Shown here: in pieces, positions 26,649 to 36,440 of the stretch | Position numbering within the stretch: the stretch's first letter is position 1 | Layout of the letters: the number at the start of each line of letters is the position of its first letter | Assembly (NCBI RefSeq): GCF_009833095.1 | Contig: NZ_QRCB01000050.1 | Span: 1 to 59,260 of the forward strand | DNA length: 59,260 nucleotides | Reading direction: 5' to 3' | Source of the DNA: Nitrosomonas sp. JL21 | GTDB taxonomy: Bacteria > Pseudomonadota > Gammaproteobacteria > Burkholderiales > Nitrosomonadaceae | Translations under genes and position numbers: made by a program | The notes under the pieces: model-generated | Databases searched by the model: none | Seen by the model: the letters and a program-made list of their open reading frames with translations, nothing else | Told to the model about the DNA's origin: nothing

Positions 26649-28532
26649 TTACTCCGTTTTGCTGGGCAGCACTAACCGTCTTGACCAGCCGACGAGTAGA
26701 TCAGCCAGCAGGTGCGGGCCTATCAATCCGCCGATGAGGCCGGTCAGCATGGCATTGACGATCGGTTCGGTGCCAAATGAGGGAATCGGTATCCAGCCTG
26801 ACAGTTGTTGACCATAAAATGAACAAAATGTCAGCAGCAGGCCGGTCATTATTCCAGTCAGTACTCGTATCATCCAGCTTAATACCGTGAAAGGCGCGCG
26901 GCTGACGGCGAGTATCGCGCCGACGGCTGCGGCGATGGCAGAAATGAAATAGTGATTCGATAAATCCACGCGCGTTTGGGTTCGCGCTGGAGCAAACGGC
27001 GCATCCAGCACTTTGAAGTTGTACAGACCCCGCGGCAATAAATGGAAGCGTTCGATGGCCTGGCCGGCGGAGAACGTTACCCAGCGGTCTTCGATCAGAA
27101 ATTCGTGATTCGTTGCCTCATCGATGCTAAAAAGACCCAACCGTGCCGACTCGATGGCATGCGCATCGAGCTGCACTTCGACCGGTGTTTCCAGCCATGG
27201 ATGAACGGACTGGGCAGAAAGCTGTATCCAAGGGTGAGTCTTGAGCGTATCTTCGCGCGCGACACCGCGGGTAATGCGATAAATGGGTGCTGTCGGGATC
27301 TGATCCAGCTTGCCTTGACTGAAACTGATGCTGCGCCAGGGTTCCAATGAATCGAACGTTTCGCTCTCGAGTACCTGGAGCAAACTTTTACGCACCTCAT
27401 GAATGTCCGGCAGCGATTCCTGACCGCTGAGGACGATGCGTAAAGCACTATGCAGCACCATTGCCGCTTCGTAGGCTGTCATCACAAAATCGGCGCGGTC
27501 TTTTTTAGCGCGGTCCTCGAACTCGTCGAGCAGCTTTCCCCAGTCACTTCCTAAGCCCGTTGTCGGCGCGCGTGCGGGATCCAATACCGGATCGCCGATG
27601 GTAATCGAGCCTGCCGGGGCTTCATCGAATAGCCGCTTGTTGGAGCCCACGAAAAAATAATCGATATTCGAACCCAGCGTCGACGCATTCAAGCCATTCA
27701 CCAGCGATAATGATCCCGGTGTATCGCCCAGCAATACGATGCTGTCGATGCTGGATTGCTGCAATAATTGCTTGAATGCCTCGGTGAAGCATTCGCCGCT
27801 GCGCATGGCGTCAATGTCAGTGAGATATGCAGTGCCTTGATGGGAGCAATTGGACTGAAGGATTGCGCGCCATGACAGGTCAGTGATATTCGGGGTATAG
27901 AACCGGTTTTTGAGAGAATTCTTCAACCCTTCACCATAAGGATTGTCCTGATACAGAAATAAAAAATGCTGTTCTCCCTCCTTTGCTTTTTCCTGCTTGA
28001 TGAATGTCGCATATTGACCCATGCGGTCGGCATCATCGAAAATCAGGCGGAAAAAATTCTTATCCCTGAGTCCGGAATCGGTAAGCTCTGGCGCGGTTGA
28101 CAGCGCCGATATCACCGGCAACTCGAGTTGCTGTTCGCGGAGTATTTTCAAGGTTTCTTTTGTCGAGCCGCTGTTGACCGGCCCGAGCAACGCCACCACA
28201 TGATCTTCATGAGTCAGATGCAAGGCGCCTTGGACGGCTTTTTCAGGCAAGCCGTTGTCGTTCCACGGGATCAGATCCAGTTTGATGTGCAGATTGCCGA
28301 CTTGCAGCGGCGGCAGATGCGTAAATGCCAAGCGTATGCTTTCCTCATGCGATTCACCGGCTAATACCGCACTGCCATCGCCTTTGGGGGAAATGACGCC
28401 GATTTTGAGGGTGTTGTCATGCGCTTCGACAATGCCGTTGGTCAGCGTTACGCAAATAATGCCAAGGGTGAGTAAAAATGACTGCAGTGATGATTTCAAA
28501 ATTTTTCTCCTGAGTACCCCCGTCATCATCAC
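26649..28532 (-). CDS. Periplasmic binding-like protein with C-terminal membrane domain
   Basis: This 627-residue protein starts with a signal sequence (LQSFLLTLGIICVTLTNGIV). A type I periplasmic-binding fold of the Leu/Ile/Val family follows at about 40-420 (KIGVISPKGDGSAVLAGE, ALLGPVNSGSTKETLKIL, FVMTAYEAAMVLHSALRIVL). After a small beta domain (~440-520), the last 100 residues hold about three membrane segments (FISAIAAAVGAILAV, MIRVLTGIMTGLLLTF, NAMLTGLIGGLIGPHLLADL). No ABC permease or ATPase is adjacent, so it looks like a membrane-anchored sensor or binding protein, not a transporter subunit. The TTG at 28499 behind AGGAGAAAAATT is a good alternative start that still gives a signal peptide. 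The ligand is unknown. Confidence 0.75.
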   Translation of the reverse strand: MMMTGVLRRKILKSSLQSFLLTLGIICVTLTNGIVEAHDNTLKIGVISPKGDGSAVLAGESHEESIRLAFTHLPPLQVGNLHIKLDLIPWNDNGLPEKAVQGALHLTHEDHVVALLGPVNSGSTKETLKILREQQLELPVISALSTAPELTDSGLRDKNFFRLIFDDADRMGQYATFIKQEKAKEGEQHFLFLYQDNPYGEGLKNSLKNRFYTPNITDLSWRAILQSNCSHQGTAYLTDIDAMRSGECFTEAFKQLLQQSSIDSIVLLGDTPGSLSLVNGLNASTLGSNIDYFFVGSNKRLFDEAPAGSITIGDPVLDPARAPTTGLGSDWGKLLDEFEDRAKKDRADFVMTAYEAAMVLHSALRIVLSGQESLPDIHEVRKSLLQVLESETFDSLEPWRSISFSQGKLDQIPTAPIYRITRGVAREDTLKTHPWIQLSAQSVHPWLETPVEVQLDAHAIESARLGLFSIDEATNHEFLIEDRWVTFSAGQAIERFHLLPRGLYNFKVLDAPFAPARTQTRVDLSNHYFISAIAAAVGAILAVSRAPFTVLSWMIRVLTGIMTGLLLTFCSFYGQQLSGWIPIPSFGTEPIVNAMLTGLIGGLIGPHLLADLLVGWSRRLVLPSKTE

Positions 28533-28593
28533 ATGCGCACCGATCAGGTCAAAACAGGGTATACGGTTTCATCGGTTGGGTGTGTGGGAGGGG

Positions 28594-29742
28594 TTAGTCC
28601 CCGGCTTGCAAGGTCACCGGTATGTCGATCTGCTGGTTTTTTCGTTGTACGGTGATGCGGATGGTATCGCCTATTTTGTAACTATCGATGCGCGCCAGTA
28701 ATTTAGAGACCGAATCGATGGGCTTGTTCTCCAGCGCAATGATGATGTCATTGGCGATGATGTTGCCGTCCGGCGTAAGGGTTGCACCCTGAAGGCCGGC
28801 CTCGTCAGCCGCCGATCCCGGGGCGATGCTCAGAATCACCACGCCATTGACCTGTAAACGCTCCACCAGGCGATTGTTGAGTTTTTCATCGACGGTGATG
28901 CCCATCGCCGGGCGGATATATTTACCGCGGCTGATGATTTGAGGAACGACGCGATTGACGGTATCCACCGGTACCGCGAAGCCGATGCCTGCACTGGTGC
29001 CGCTCGGGCTGTAAATGGCGGTATTGATGCCGATCAGCCGTCCTGCGGAGTCCAGTAACGGCCCGCCGGAATTACCGGGATTGATCGCGGCATCCGTCTG
29101 GATCAAGTTGTCGATGGTGCGCCCGTCTCCGCCGGGTAACGAGCGATCCAACGCAGAAATGATGCCGGTAGTGAGCGTCCAATCCAGCCCGAAAGGATTG
29201 CCGATTGCAAAGACTTTCTGGCCGACTCTCAAATCGTGGCTGGTGCCCAGGGGAACGGGGGCCGGGCGTTCAAAGCCGAAGCCGATTTTCAGCACCGCAA
29301 TATCATGGGCAGGGCTGGCGCCCACTAACGAGGCTTTGTAATCGCGCCCGTCGGTCAAGCGAATAATGGCTTCGCTGGCGCCTTTGATGACGTGGAAATT
29401 GGTGATGACGTGACCTTGATCGTCCCAGATGAAACCGGAGCCGTTGCCGCTCGGAACAGAAAAAATATTTCGTGTCCAGGCATCCATCACCCGCTGGCGG
29501 GTAGTAATGAAAACTACCGAAACACGGGCGTTCTCAAATAATTCGATAGTGCTTTTTTCATCTTCGGCCAGGTTGCCGCGTGCTTGCACCACCCGGGGCT
29601 CAACGCTGGCGCGGTTGCCTCCGCCCGAAAAAAAATTACCTCGTAGCCCATCCGAGGAAAAGAAATATTGAAAACCCAGTATAAGCAACAGGACGATCAA
29701 GGTCGTCCAAAACAAACGGGGTAAAAATCCATCAGGGGGCAT
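28594..29742 (-). CDS. DegP/DegS-type trypsin-like serine protease with one PDZ domain
   Basis: This 382-residue protein is anchored by one N-terminal membrane helix (LFWTTLIVLLLILGFQYFF). It has a complete catalytic triad: His in ITNFHVIKGA (~residue 117), Asp in PAHDIAVLKIG (~147), and Ser in NPGNSGGPLLD (~223). One PDZ domain follows (about 275-378, MGITVDEKLNNRLVERLQVN). Known relatives act in the periplasm in protein quality control or envelope-stress signalling. One PDZ plus a membrane anchor resembles DegS, but bacterial HtrA proteins of this layout vary in role. It lies 27 bp downstream of trxC on the same strand. Confidence 0.93.
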   Translation of the reverse strand: MPPDGFLPRLFWTTLIVLLLILGFQYFFSSDGLRGNFFSGGGNRASVEPRVVQARGNLAEDEKSTIELFENARVSVVFITTRQRVMDAWTRNIFSVPSGNGSGFIWDDQGHVITNFHVIKGASEAIIRLTDGRDYKASLVGASPAHDIAVLKIGFGFERPAPVPLGTSHDLRVGQKVFAIGNPFGLDWTLTTGIISALDRSLPGGDGRTIDNLIQTDAAINPGNSGGPLLDSAGRLIGINTAIYSPSGTSAGIGFAVPVDTVNRVVPQIISRGKYIRPAMGITVDEKLNNRLVERLQVNGVVILSIAPGSAADEAGLQGATLTPDGNIIANDIIIALENKPIDSVSKLLARIDSYKIGDTIRITVQRKNQQIDIPVTLQAGD

Positions 29743-29769
29743 GTGTGTTCCTTTTGTGGTGATGATGCG

Positions 29770-30201
29770 CTACTTAGTGGATGCCTGCGCCCAGCGCACC
29801 AGATCCGGCTTGCTCAGGGCGCCGGATTGCCGCGCGATTTCCTGTCCATTCCTGAACAGTATCAAGGTGGGAATGCTGCGGATCGCATACCGCGCCGCTA
29901 ATCCTTGTTGCTCTTCGGTATTGATTTTAACCAAGCGCATGTTCGGTTCCAGAACAGCGGCAGCTTCGGCGAATGCTGGCGCCATCATGCGGCAGGGGCC
30001 GCACCAGGATGCCCAGAAATCGACCAGCACCGGAATATCGTTTTGAGCGATGTGGCGTTGAAAATGCTGTTCGGTAAGCTCGGTCGGCCGGGCACTGAAC
30101 AATGGATCATGACAGGCGCCGCACTTTGGCGATGCATTCAGGCGTTCTGCCGGTACGCGGTTGGTGGCGTGGCAGTGGGGACATACGATATGTAGAGACA
30201 T
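29770..30201 (-). CDS. trxC: Thioredoxin 2 (TrxC)
   Basis: This 143-residue cytoplasmic thioredoxin has the TrxC-specific N-terminal zinc finger (C7-x-x-C10 and C27-x-x-C30) and the active site W66-CGPC-70. The cis-proline loop is SIPTLILF. It reduces protein disulfides and contributes to oxidative-stress resistance. It lies between cbpM and the DegP-type protease in a reverse-strand run with short gaps (39 and 27 bp), suggesting a protein-homeostasis transcript. Confidence 0.95.
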   Translation of the reverse strand: MSLHIVCPHCHATNRVPAERLNASPKCGACHDPLFSARPTELTEQHFQRHIAQNDIPVLVDFWASWCGPCRMMAPAFAEAAAVLEPNMRLVKINTEEQQGLAARYAIRSIPTLILFRNGQEIARQSGALSKPDLVRWAQASTK

Positions 30202-30240
30202 GAGGCAATTTCTCGAATTAATTCATAATTTAGCAGTCGT

Positions 30241-30558
30241 TTATCGCTGTTTCGGTTCGATCGCTTTGAGGTGGGTACGAAGAAATTCGATCTCTTCCAG
30301 CAAATCGGCGACCAGCCCAGCCAATTCGGGGTTGCACTCGAAATCCCTTTCTACAGCGATGATTCGTTTGACGCGCATGAAGTTGCGGCTGTCAAACAAC
30401 CATGTAGCGGGATCAGAGCTACTGTATTCCTCATTCAGCAGCAAGTCGAACTGAACCCGCTCGATCACCCATTCGCGGCTGACGTGGCAACTGTGCGCCA
30501 GTTCATCCAGCGTGAATCTCGCGTCTTCCAATAAAATTGCATCGATTTCATGCGGCAT
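30241..30558 (-). CDS. cbpM: Chaperone modulator CbpM
   Basis: This 105-residue protein of the CbpM/MerR-like family binds the J-domain of CbpA and inhibits its co-chaperone activity. The N-terminal half is MerR-like (FTLDELAHSCHVSREWVIER), and the C-terminal half is an amphipathic helix (LAGLVADLLEEIEFLRTHLK). It starts 3 bases after the cbpA stop, the conserved gene order, which supports the call. Confidence 0.92.
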   Translation of the reverse strand: MPHEIDAILLEDARFTLDELAHSCHVSREWVIERVQFDLLLNEEYSSSDPATWLFDSRNFMRVKRIIAVERDFECNPELAGLVADLLEEIEFLRTHLKAIEPKQR

Positions 30559-30561
30559 GAT

Positions 30562-31509
30562 TTACACTCCGAGATGTTGACGGGGATTGAATCCAAGCTC
30601 CTGCGCCATGTTCTGATAGAACTCCCGCGCTTTGGGCGTATCGGCCGGCGGCAATACGATTTCCACCACGAGATACAGATTTCCTGGCACGGCTGCGGGA
30701 ATGCCGCGTCCCTTCAAGCGCAACTTTTTGCCGGATTGGGAGTGTTCGGGTATGCGAACTTCAACCAGTCCATCCGGCACCGGTATTTTAACCGTAGCAC
30801 CCAATGCGGCTTCCCACGGTGCGACAGGCAATACCGCGTAGACATCCTTGTTTTCGATGTTATAACGTGCATGCGGTTTGAAATTCACTTCCAAGAACAA
30901 ATCCCCGGCTGCTTCACCTGCTGTTCCTGGGCCGCCCTGTCCCGCCAGGCGGATGACTTGGCCGGTGTACACCCCTTTGGGAATCTTGACATTGAGCATA
31001 TGGTCGGTGAGGATCGTGCGTCCTTGCTCATCCAGTTTAGGCATGCGCAGGGTCAGGCTGCGCGTGGCGCCATGATAGCTATCCTCGAGGTCGAGCATGA
31101 TTTTGGCGTGGTGATCTTCGCCGCGCATCCGGTGCTGCGCATGCCGGTGCCGGGCACCCATTTGCTGAGCGAACAATTCGGCAAAGAAATCGCTGAAATC
31201 GGCAGTCTCGGCGCCATTGAAGCCTCGGCCGCTGAACTCAAAACCTGCATCCCAGCCGGGTGGCGGCTGAAAATCGCTTCCCGCTTGATACCGTCCGCCC
31301 TGCGCCAGTTGATCATAGGCGGCACGTTTTTCAGGATCGGAAAGCACCGTGTACGCCTCATTGACCTCCTTCATGTTCTGTTCGGCATTGGGTTCCTTGG
31401 AAACATCCGGGTGATACTTGCGCGCCAAGCGGCGAAAAGCTTTTTTGATGTCGTCGGCGGCCGCGTCCCGTGAAATGCCGAGTATTTTGTAATAATCCTT
31501 GAATTCCAA
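30562..31509 (-). CDS. cbpA: Curved DNA-binding protein CbpA (DnaJ family)
   Basis: This 315-residue DnaJ-like co-chaperone has an N-terminal J-domain with the HPD motif at 33-35 (KYHPDVSKE). A Gly/Phe-containing linker and two C-terminal beta domains follow ([50 protein letters not shown]). It lacks the DnaJ zinc-finger cysteines, as CbpA does. It activates DnaK ATPase and binds curved DNA. It is paired with cbpM immediately downstream. Confidence 0.95.
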   Translation of the reverse strand: MEFKDYYKILGISRDAAADDIKKAFRRLARKYHPDVSKEPNAEQNMKEVNEAYTVLSDPEKRAAYDQLAQGGRYQAGSDFQPPPGWDAGFEFSGRGFNGAETADFSDFFAELFAQQMGARHRHAQHRMRGEDHHAKIMLDLEDSYHGATRSLTLRMPKLDEQGRTILTDHMLNVKIPKGVYTGQVIRLAGQGGPGTAGEAAGDLFLEVNFKPHARYNIENKDVYAVLPVAPWEAALGATVKIPVPDGLVEVRIPEHSQSGKKLRLKGRGIPAAVPGNLYLVVEIVLPPADTPKAREFYQNMAQELGFNPRQHLGV

Positions 31510-31622
31510 ATCATTCTCCCGGTATGTCGCGCTATCGTTTGATCAGCATAGGATTGCCTGAGGTCGAAGAAGTTTAAGGAAGCTTTGAAAACCACTGCGC
31601 TTGACCAATTTGCAGTGCTTCT

Positions 31623-32780
31623 TTAAAACGGGCCGGTAATCTCAAACGTGACGCCATCTTCGATCCGCCCTGTTTTGCCTCGTTGTGAACTGAAGTATAA
31701 GCGCGAACCGTCCGGACTGAAAGCCGGGCCGGTGATTTCCGAGCTGTCATGGCCGATAAGCTGCAAGACCGGAACAGTTTTGCCGGCGGTGAGCGCCACG
31801 ATTTGCATATTGCCCTTGTCTTCGGCAACGAACAGATCCCCCGCAGCATTGCCGATGATATTGTCAACCCCGGTCAGTACCGGCCACGTGAATAACGCCG
31901 CGTTGTAGAGAATCGACAGATTCTGCTCACGGATTTGATAGGCCCAGATGCGGTCATCCCCCTTGGTCGTGAAATACACCACGCCATCGTGGTACCAAAT
32001 TCCTTCTCCGCCGTTAAAGTGGCTGCACTGCGAAATCTGTTTGCGTGTCGGCACTGTGCTGGCCAGCGGATCGGGCACACGATGCCAACGAACCGGCCCT
32101 ATGACGCCATCGATGACCTCGGCGATTTCGAGCACACCGTCATCCAGATCCGGATTTCCATGCCTATCGAATGAATGGGCGGTGTAGCGATAGAGACAAC
32201 CGTCGGGTTCATCTTCCGTCAGGTACAGTTGCATGTTTTTTGTATCCATGGCAGCCGCTTCATGCTTGAATAGCCCCAGCGCCAACCTAAGCTGGGCTGC
32301 CTTGATGCCAAACGGATCGCATTCCCACACCCGGCCTTTGTCGGTTTCCTCGCAGGATAGCCACGTTCCCCACGGCGTGACCCCGCCAGAGCAATTCCGA
32401 TGGGTGTGCGTCAGAACCGGATAGGCATCGATGATTTTCCCGCGAGCATCGAAACGGAGTGCGCCTACGCCGCCGGCGGCCTTGTCGGCTTCACTATTGG
32501 AAACGTATATCCAACCTCCATCCGGCGTGGCGAAGGTGGCACCACCATCCGGGGCGGCATGCCATAGGTAGCCGAACTGTGCTTGTCCTGACCGCGCGAC
32601 AATGCGGGAAGTGAATCCGGCAGGTAGACGCACCCCATTCCGATCGGCCGGGCCTAATTCCCCGAACGATAAAGAACTTGCTCTTAACAGCGGGGATAAC
32701 CAGCTATTGCCAACAAAAATTCCCAATGCCATGAAACCGGATTGCAATAACTTGCGCCGTTGGGGATTGAGGGTAGTCAT
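31623..32780 (-). CDS. PhoX-like (DUF839) secreted protein
   Basis: This 385-residue protein starts with a Tat-like signal (NPQRRKLLQSGFMALGIFVG), then a beta-propeller of the DUF839/PhoX type. Typical stretches are FTSRIVARSGQAQFGYLWH, SNSEADKAAGGVGALRFDA, WLSCEETDKGRVWECDP and EGIWYHDGVVYFTTKGDDRI. PhoX enzymes are Tat-exported Ca/Fe phosphatases, but this one is much shorter than typical PhoX (about 600-700 residues). Phosphatase activity is therefore uncertain, and a lactonase/gluconolactonase-like propeller is an alternative. It lies 113 bp upstream of cbpA on the same strand and is divergent from the next gene. Confidence 0.75.
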   Translation of the reverse strand: MTTLNPQRRKLLQSGFMALGIFVGNSWLSPLLRASSLSFGELGPADRNGVRLPAGFTSRIVARSGQAQFGYLWHAAPDGGATFATPDGGWIYVSNSEADKAAGGVGALRFDARGKIIDAYPVLTHTHRNCSGGVTPWGTWLSCEETDKGRVWECDPFGIKAAQLRLALGLFKHEAAAMDTKNMQLYLTEDEPDGCLYRYTAHSFDRHGNPDLDDGVLEIAEVIDGVIGPVRWHRVPDPLASTVPTRKQISQCSHFNGGEGIWYHDGVVYFTTKGDDRIWAYQIREQNLSILYNAALFTWPVLTGVDNIIGNAAGDLFVAEDKGNMQIVALTAGKTVPVLQLIGHDSSEITGPAFSPDGSRLYFSSQRGKTGRIEDGVTFEITGPF

Positions 32781-32848
32781 CGAGAAGAAGATTTACAAAA
32801 TGATCATCAGCCAATTTATCAACGCAGATATATTACAATATTGCACGA

Positions 32849-33262
32849 ATGAATGACCACTCCAAGGAAAGCGGATTTGCCATGCTGCCATTATTGAAAC
32901 CGATCGTCGCTGCGCTGATGTTTCTGATCGTATTGTTTTTCATCAGTACGATGCTATCGATTACCACGAACCAGCCGATATGGTTACGTGCCGCTGTTGC
33001 GCTGGCAGGGGCGTTGCTAGTCGGGTGGTCGGCCTGGAAACTGGCTGGGAATGAAAAAGTGAATGTCGGTCTGGCCGTCCTCAGCGGTGCGCTGATGCTG
33101 GGCGGGTTATGCTTCATTATTGGATTTCTGGGGCCGATGGTGTTTGCCAAGGATACCAGTCAAGGCCCGTTGATTGGCGTATTCATTGCTGCTCCGCTGG
33201 GGGTGATCACCGGCGCAATTGGGGGTTATATCTATGCGTCGAAGCATAATGAGCGTGCATGA
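32849..33262 (+). CDS. Small hypothetical membrane protein
   Basis: This 137-residue protein has four predicted membrane segments (about 17-37, 45-63, 72-94 and 106-128; for example LKPIVAALMFLIVLFFIST and GLAVLSGALMLGGLCFIIGF) and a short basic C-terminal end (YASKHNERA). No family is recognised and no catalytic residues are visible. It stands alone, divergent from the PhoX-like gene, with 244 bp of unremarkable DNA before the histidine kinase. Confidence 0.65.
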   Translation: MNDHSKESGFAMLPLLKPIVAALMFLIVLFFISTMLSITTNQPIWLRAAVALAGALLVGWSAWKLAGNEKVNVGLAVLSGALMLGGLCFIIGFLGPMVFAKDTSQGPLIGVFIAAPLGVITGAIGGYIYASKHNERA

Positions 33263-33506
33263 GCAATGTCGTGCCACAGCACTATGAATTTCAATGGCTC
33301 TCGACAGATCGACTCAGCTTGTTCAGGGAATTCGGTGGCGGAACACGATGAATGCGTGTTCAATTGCGATGCGCTGTGATGTTTTTTATTTATAACCGGC
33401 GACCTCAAGCTCTCATGCCGAGATTGATACAATAACCGTGGCATGACGAATGTTCTTGCCATTGCCGAATAGCGATAGACTATTCCAGTTCTTCAGGGTT
33501 TAGCGT

Positions 33507-36326
33507 ATGAGCGAGATGGCAACACCTCCACCAACTTTCTTTCAGCAACGAATCATCGTTTTTTTACCTGTCATTCTGGTTTTCGCATGCTTGGTGGCTG
33601 TGGGATACTATGTCGACCACCTGAATACCCGCAATCATGAGCGTGAAATGCGAGTTTCGGTTTTTAACCAGCTCAGTCTGTTACGCGCGAAGCTCGAAGG
33701 GTATATCACCAACAACGTGCAACTCGTGCAGGGGTTGGCTGCATCGATTTCGGTCGAACCTGATCTCTCAGCAGAAAAATTTACCCAGCTCGCGCGCTAT
33801 CTGTTCAATGATCGCTCGCAATTGCGCAATATCGGCGCTGCGCCTGATCTGGTGATACGGTACATGTATCCGCTGGAAAATAACGAAGCGGCAGTTGGTC
33901 TGGATTATCGTGATCATCCGGCGCAATTGCGAGCCGCCTTGAGTGCCCGCGATAATGGCAATCTGCTGTTTGATGGTCCGGTGGATTTGGTTCAAGGGGG
34001 GCAGGCTTTCATTGCCCGCATTCCGGTATTCCTAAGTGGTGCGAATGGCCAGCCAAGGCAGGAAAAAGCTTTCTGGGGCATCATTTCGGCGGTGATCGAC
34101 ATTGATCGATTATTCAACGCCAGCGATCTGAAGAACTTTGCGGGTGAATTTGATATCGCGATCCGGACGGAAGAGGAATATGATCCGGGCGGCAAGGTGT
34201 TTTTAGGCGATGCGACAATATTTGACCAACACCCGGTGCTATTGAATATTGCCTTACCATCGGGATCCTGGCAGATGGCCGCGGTGCCGAAAGGCGGGTG
34301 GGCCGCTGCTGCCAATAATCCGCTCTGGTTCCGGATGAGTCTGGGTCTCATCGGTTTGCTGATTCTGCTGCCGCTGGTTGCGATCGGTCGGTTTCAACTG
34401 AAAAAACGTGACAGCGAGACTCGCCTGCGAGCGTTGTTCGATATGTCGCCGGTCGGAATTGCATTGAACGATTACAAAACCGGCCGGTTTCTTGAAATCA
34501 ACGATGCCTTGCTGGCTTCTTCCGGTTATTCACGTGAAGAATTGCTCACGATGACCTATAAGGACATTACGCCCACCGACTATGCTGCGCTGGATCAGGA
34601 GCAGCTTGAAGATTTGCAGGCAAAAGGTCATTTTGGTCCTTATCAAAAAGAATACATTCGCAAGAATGATGGCCGTTACCCCATTCAATTGAATGGCGTG
34701 GTGATCTATGATGCCGCCGGCAGAAAATTGGTCTGGTCAATCATCGAGGATATATCTTCGCGTATTCAGGCAGAGCGGGCGTTGCGTGAAAGCCAGGAAA
34801 AATACCAGCGATTGGTGGAGGATATCGGCAATCAGTTCGTGATTTACAGTCATCGGGCGGTTACCGGTGAAGTCACTTATGTCAGCGGCGGCATTCAGAA
34901 AATGTTTGGTTTGACGAAAGAGGATGTCATCGGCAAGTCGTGGGAGGGCATCATCAAGTGGTTGCCTGAATATCGTGAGCGCGCGAAGGCGATCATTCAA
35001 CAGATTATTGAAGGCAAACTCGGTTTCACGCAATTCGACCTGAGTTTCATTCATCCTGGCGGAGACTTGCGCACTGTTCGCGTTTCTTGCCATCCGGTAA
35101 GAACATCAGCGGATGATTTGTCCATCGAAGGAATTGTTGAGGATATTACCGAACGGAAAAGCGCCGAACACGCGTTGATCACCGCGCGCCATGAGGCTGA
35201 ACGTGCCAGTAAGGCCAAATCTGAATTTCTTTCCAGCATGAGCCATGAGTTGCGCACGCCGATGAATGCCATACTTGGTTTCAGCCAACTGCTGGAAATG
35301 GAAGATCTGAGTGAGGCGCATCGGAACTATGTGCAAGAGATCAAGAATGCAGGTTTTCATTTACTGGCGCTGATCGATGAAATTCTCGATCTGGCAAAGA
35401 TCGAGGCCGGACGCATCGATTTGCGGCCGGAACCGGTGAATATCGGTTCGCTCGTCCAGGAATGCATTACGTTGGTCGATAATCTAGCCGACAAGAAAGA
35501 AGTGACCATACACTACAGCGAATTATCTTCTCGGATTTTGCATACCGACCGTATCCGCCTCAAGCAGATCATGCTCAACCTGATTTCCAATGCGATCAAA
35601 TATAATCGTCCGGGTGGAAAAATTCACATCGACGCGAAGGAATCCAGTCCTCCCGGCCGTTTGAGAATCATGGTCACGGATACCGGCATCGGAATTGCCG
35701 CGTCCAAGCTTACGGAACTTTTTCAACCTTTCAACCGGCTTGATGCTGCCAATAGTGACATCGAGGGCACCGGCATTGGATTATCACTGACGCGCCGCAT
35801 CGTGGAATTGATGGGCGGCATCATAGGTGTGGAAAGCAAGCCAGGCTTGGGAAGTACATTTTGGTTCGAGTTGCCCATGGAAGAATGCGGGGACTACCTG
35901 AACCCGGCCGAAACGAGCATCGATCAAGCGGATCCCGAACAACTCTCATCAGTGAAGCCGCAGACGATCGTGTATATCGAGGATAACGCCGTCAATCTTG
36001 AGTTGGTCGCCAAAATACTGGCTTACCGTCAGCATATCCAACTCATTCCCGCCGCGACGCCCGAGCAGGGCATCGAATTGATCAGAATGCACCGGCCCGA
36101 TCTGGTGCTGCTGGATATCAACCTGCCCGGCATGAATGGTTTTGAAGTGCTAAAAACCCTGAGAAATATCCAAGGCTGTAGCGATATACCTGTCATTGCA
36201 CTTACGGCGCGCGCCATGGCCCATCATATCGAAGAAGGTCGTGCCGCCGGATTCGCCGACTATCTGACCAAGCCGCTCAATGTATCGCAATTTCTGAGCT
36301 CCATAGACCAGCATTTGACGCATTAG
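33507..36326 (+). CDS. Hybrid sensor histidine kinase (CHASE-PAS-PAS-HisKA-HATPase-REC)
   Basis: This is a 939-residue inner-membrane signalling protein. Membrane helices at about 13-35 and 278-298 bracket a periplasmic CHASE domain (~75-220, VGLDYRDHPAQLRAALSARD). Two PAS domains follow (~310-425 with FDMSPVGIALNDYKTGRFLE; ~430-550). The HisKA phosphoacceptor His is near 583 (SSMSHELRTPMNAILGFSQ). The ATPase domain has MLNLISNAIKYNRPGGKI and TDTGIGIA. A C-terminal receiver has its Asp near 870 (LVLLDINLPGMNGFEVL). No separate response regulator is adjacent, so output is presumably by phosphorelay elsewhere. It lies just upstream of the copper-oxidase operon in the same direction; a functional link is possible but not shown. 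Confidence 0.94.
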   Translation: MSEMATPPPTFFQQRIIVFLPVILVFACLVAVGYYVDHLNTRNHEREMRVSVFNQLSLLRAKLEGYITNNVQLVQGLAASISVEPDLSAEKFTQLARYLFNDRSQLRNIGAAPDLVIRYMYPLENNEAAVGLDYRDHPAQLRAALSARDNGNLLFDGPVDLVQGGQAFIARIPVFLSGANGQPRQEKAFWGIISAVIDIDRLFNASDLKNFAGEFDIAIRTEEEYDPGGKVFLGDATIFDQHPVLLNIALPSGSWQMAAVPKGGWAAAANNPLWFRMSLGLIGLLILLPLVAIGRFQLKKRDSETRLRALFDMSPVGIALNDYKTGRFLEINDALLASSGYSREELLTMTYKDITPTDYAALDQEQLEDLQAKGHFGPYQKEYIRKNDGRYPIQLNGVVIYDAAGRKLVWSIIEDISSRIQAERALRESQEKYQRLVEDIGNQFVIYSHRAVTGEVTYVSGGIQKMFGLTKEDVIGKSWEGIIKWLPEYRERAKAIIQQIIEGKLGFTQFDLSFIHPGGDLRTVRVSCHPVRTSADDLSIEGIVEDITERKSAEHALITARHEAERASKAKSEFLSSMSHELRTPMNAILGFSQLLEMEDLSEAHRNYVQEIKNAGFHLLALIDEILDLAKIEAGRIDLRPEPVNIGSLVQECITLVDNLADKKEVTIHYSELSSRILHTDRIRLKQIMLNLISNAIKYNRPGGKIHIDAKESSPPGRLRIMVTDTGIGIAASKLTELFQPFNRLDAANSDIEGTGIGLSLTRRIVELMGGIIGVESKPGLGSTFWFELPMEECGDYLNPAETSIDQADPEQLSSVKPQTIVYIEDNAVNLELVAKILAYRQHIQLIPAATPEQGIELIRMHRPDLVLLDINLPGMNGFEVLKTLRNIQGCSDIPVIALTARAMAHHIEEGRAAGFADYLTKPLNVSQFLSSIDQHLTH

Positions 36327-36407
36327 CGGAAAAATCTTTGCAGCACAGCACGCTGCCTTTCCACTTTTCTTCCTTTCTTTCTGGATCAGCAGGCGCAATT
36401 TTGCGCC

Positions 36408-36433
36408 AACGCGTTCCTTTATTTCGCGTTTTT
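36408..36433 (+). terminator. Terminator-like hairpin after the hybrid kinase gene
   Basis: AACGCG and CGCGTT form a 6-bp stem with an 11-base loop, followed by TTTC. It immediately follows a second hairpin (GGCGCAATTTTGCGCC). It is placed to end the kinase transcript and separate it from the oxidase operon. Confidence 0.4.
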
Positions 36434-36440
36434 CAGGATA

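Noticed and set aside
30550..31473. A 307-codon open frame antisense to cbpA
   Set aside because: cbpA on the other strand is unambiguous (J-domain, CbpM partner); the antisense frame has no recognisable motifs and is a composition shadow.
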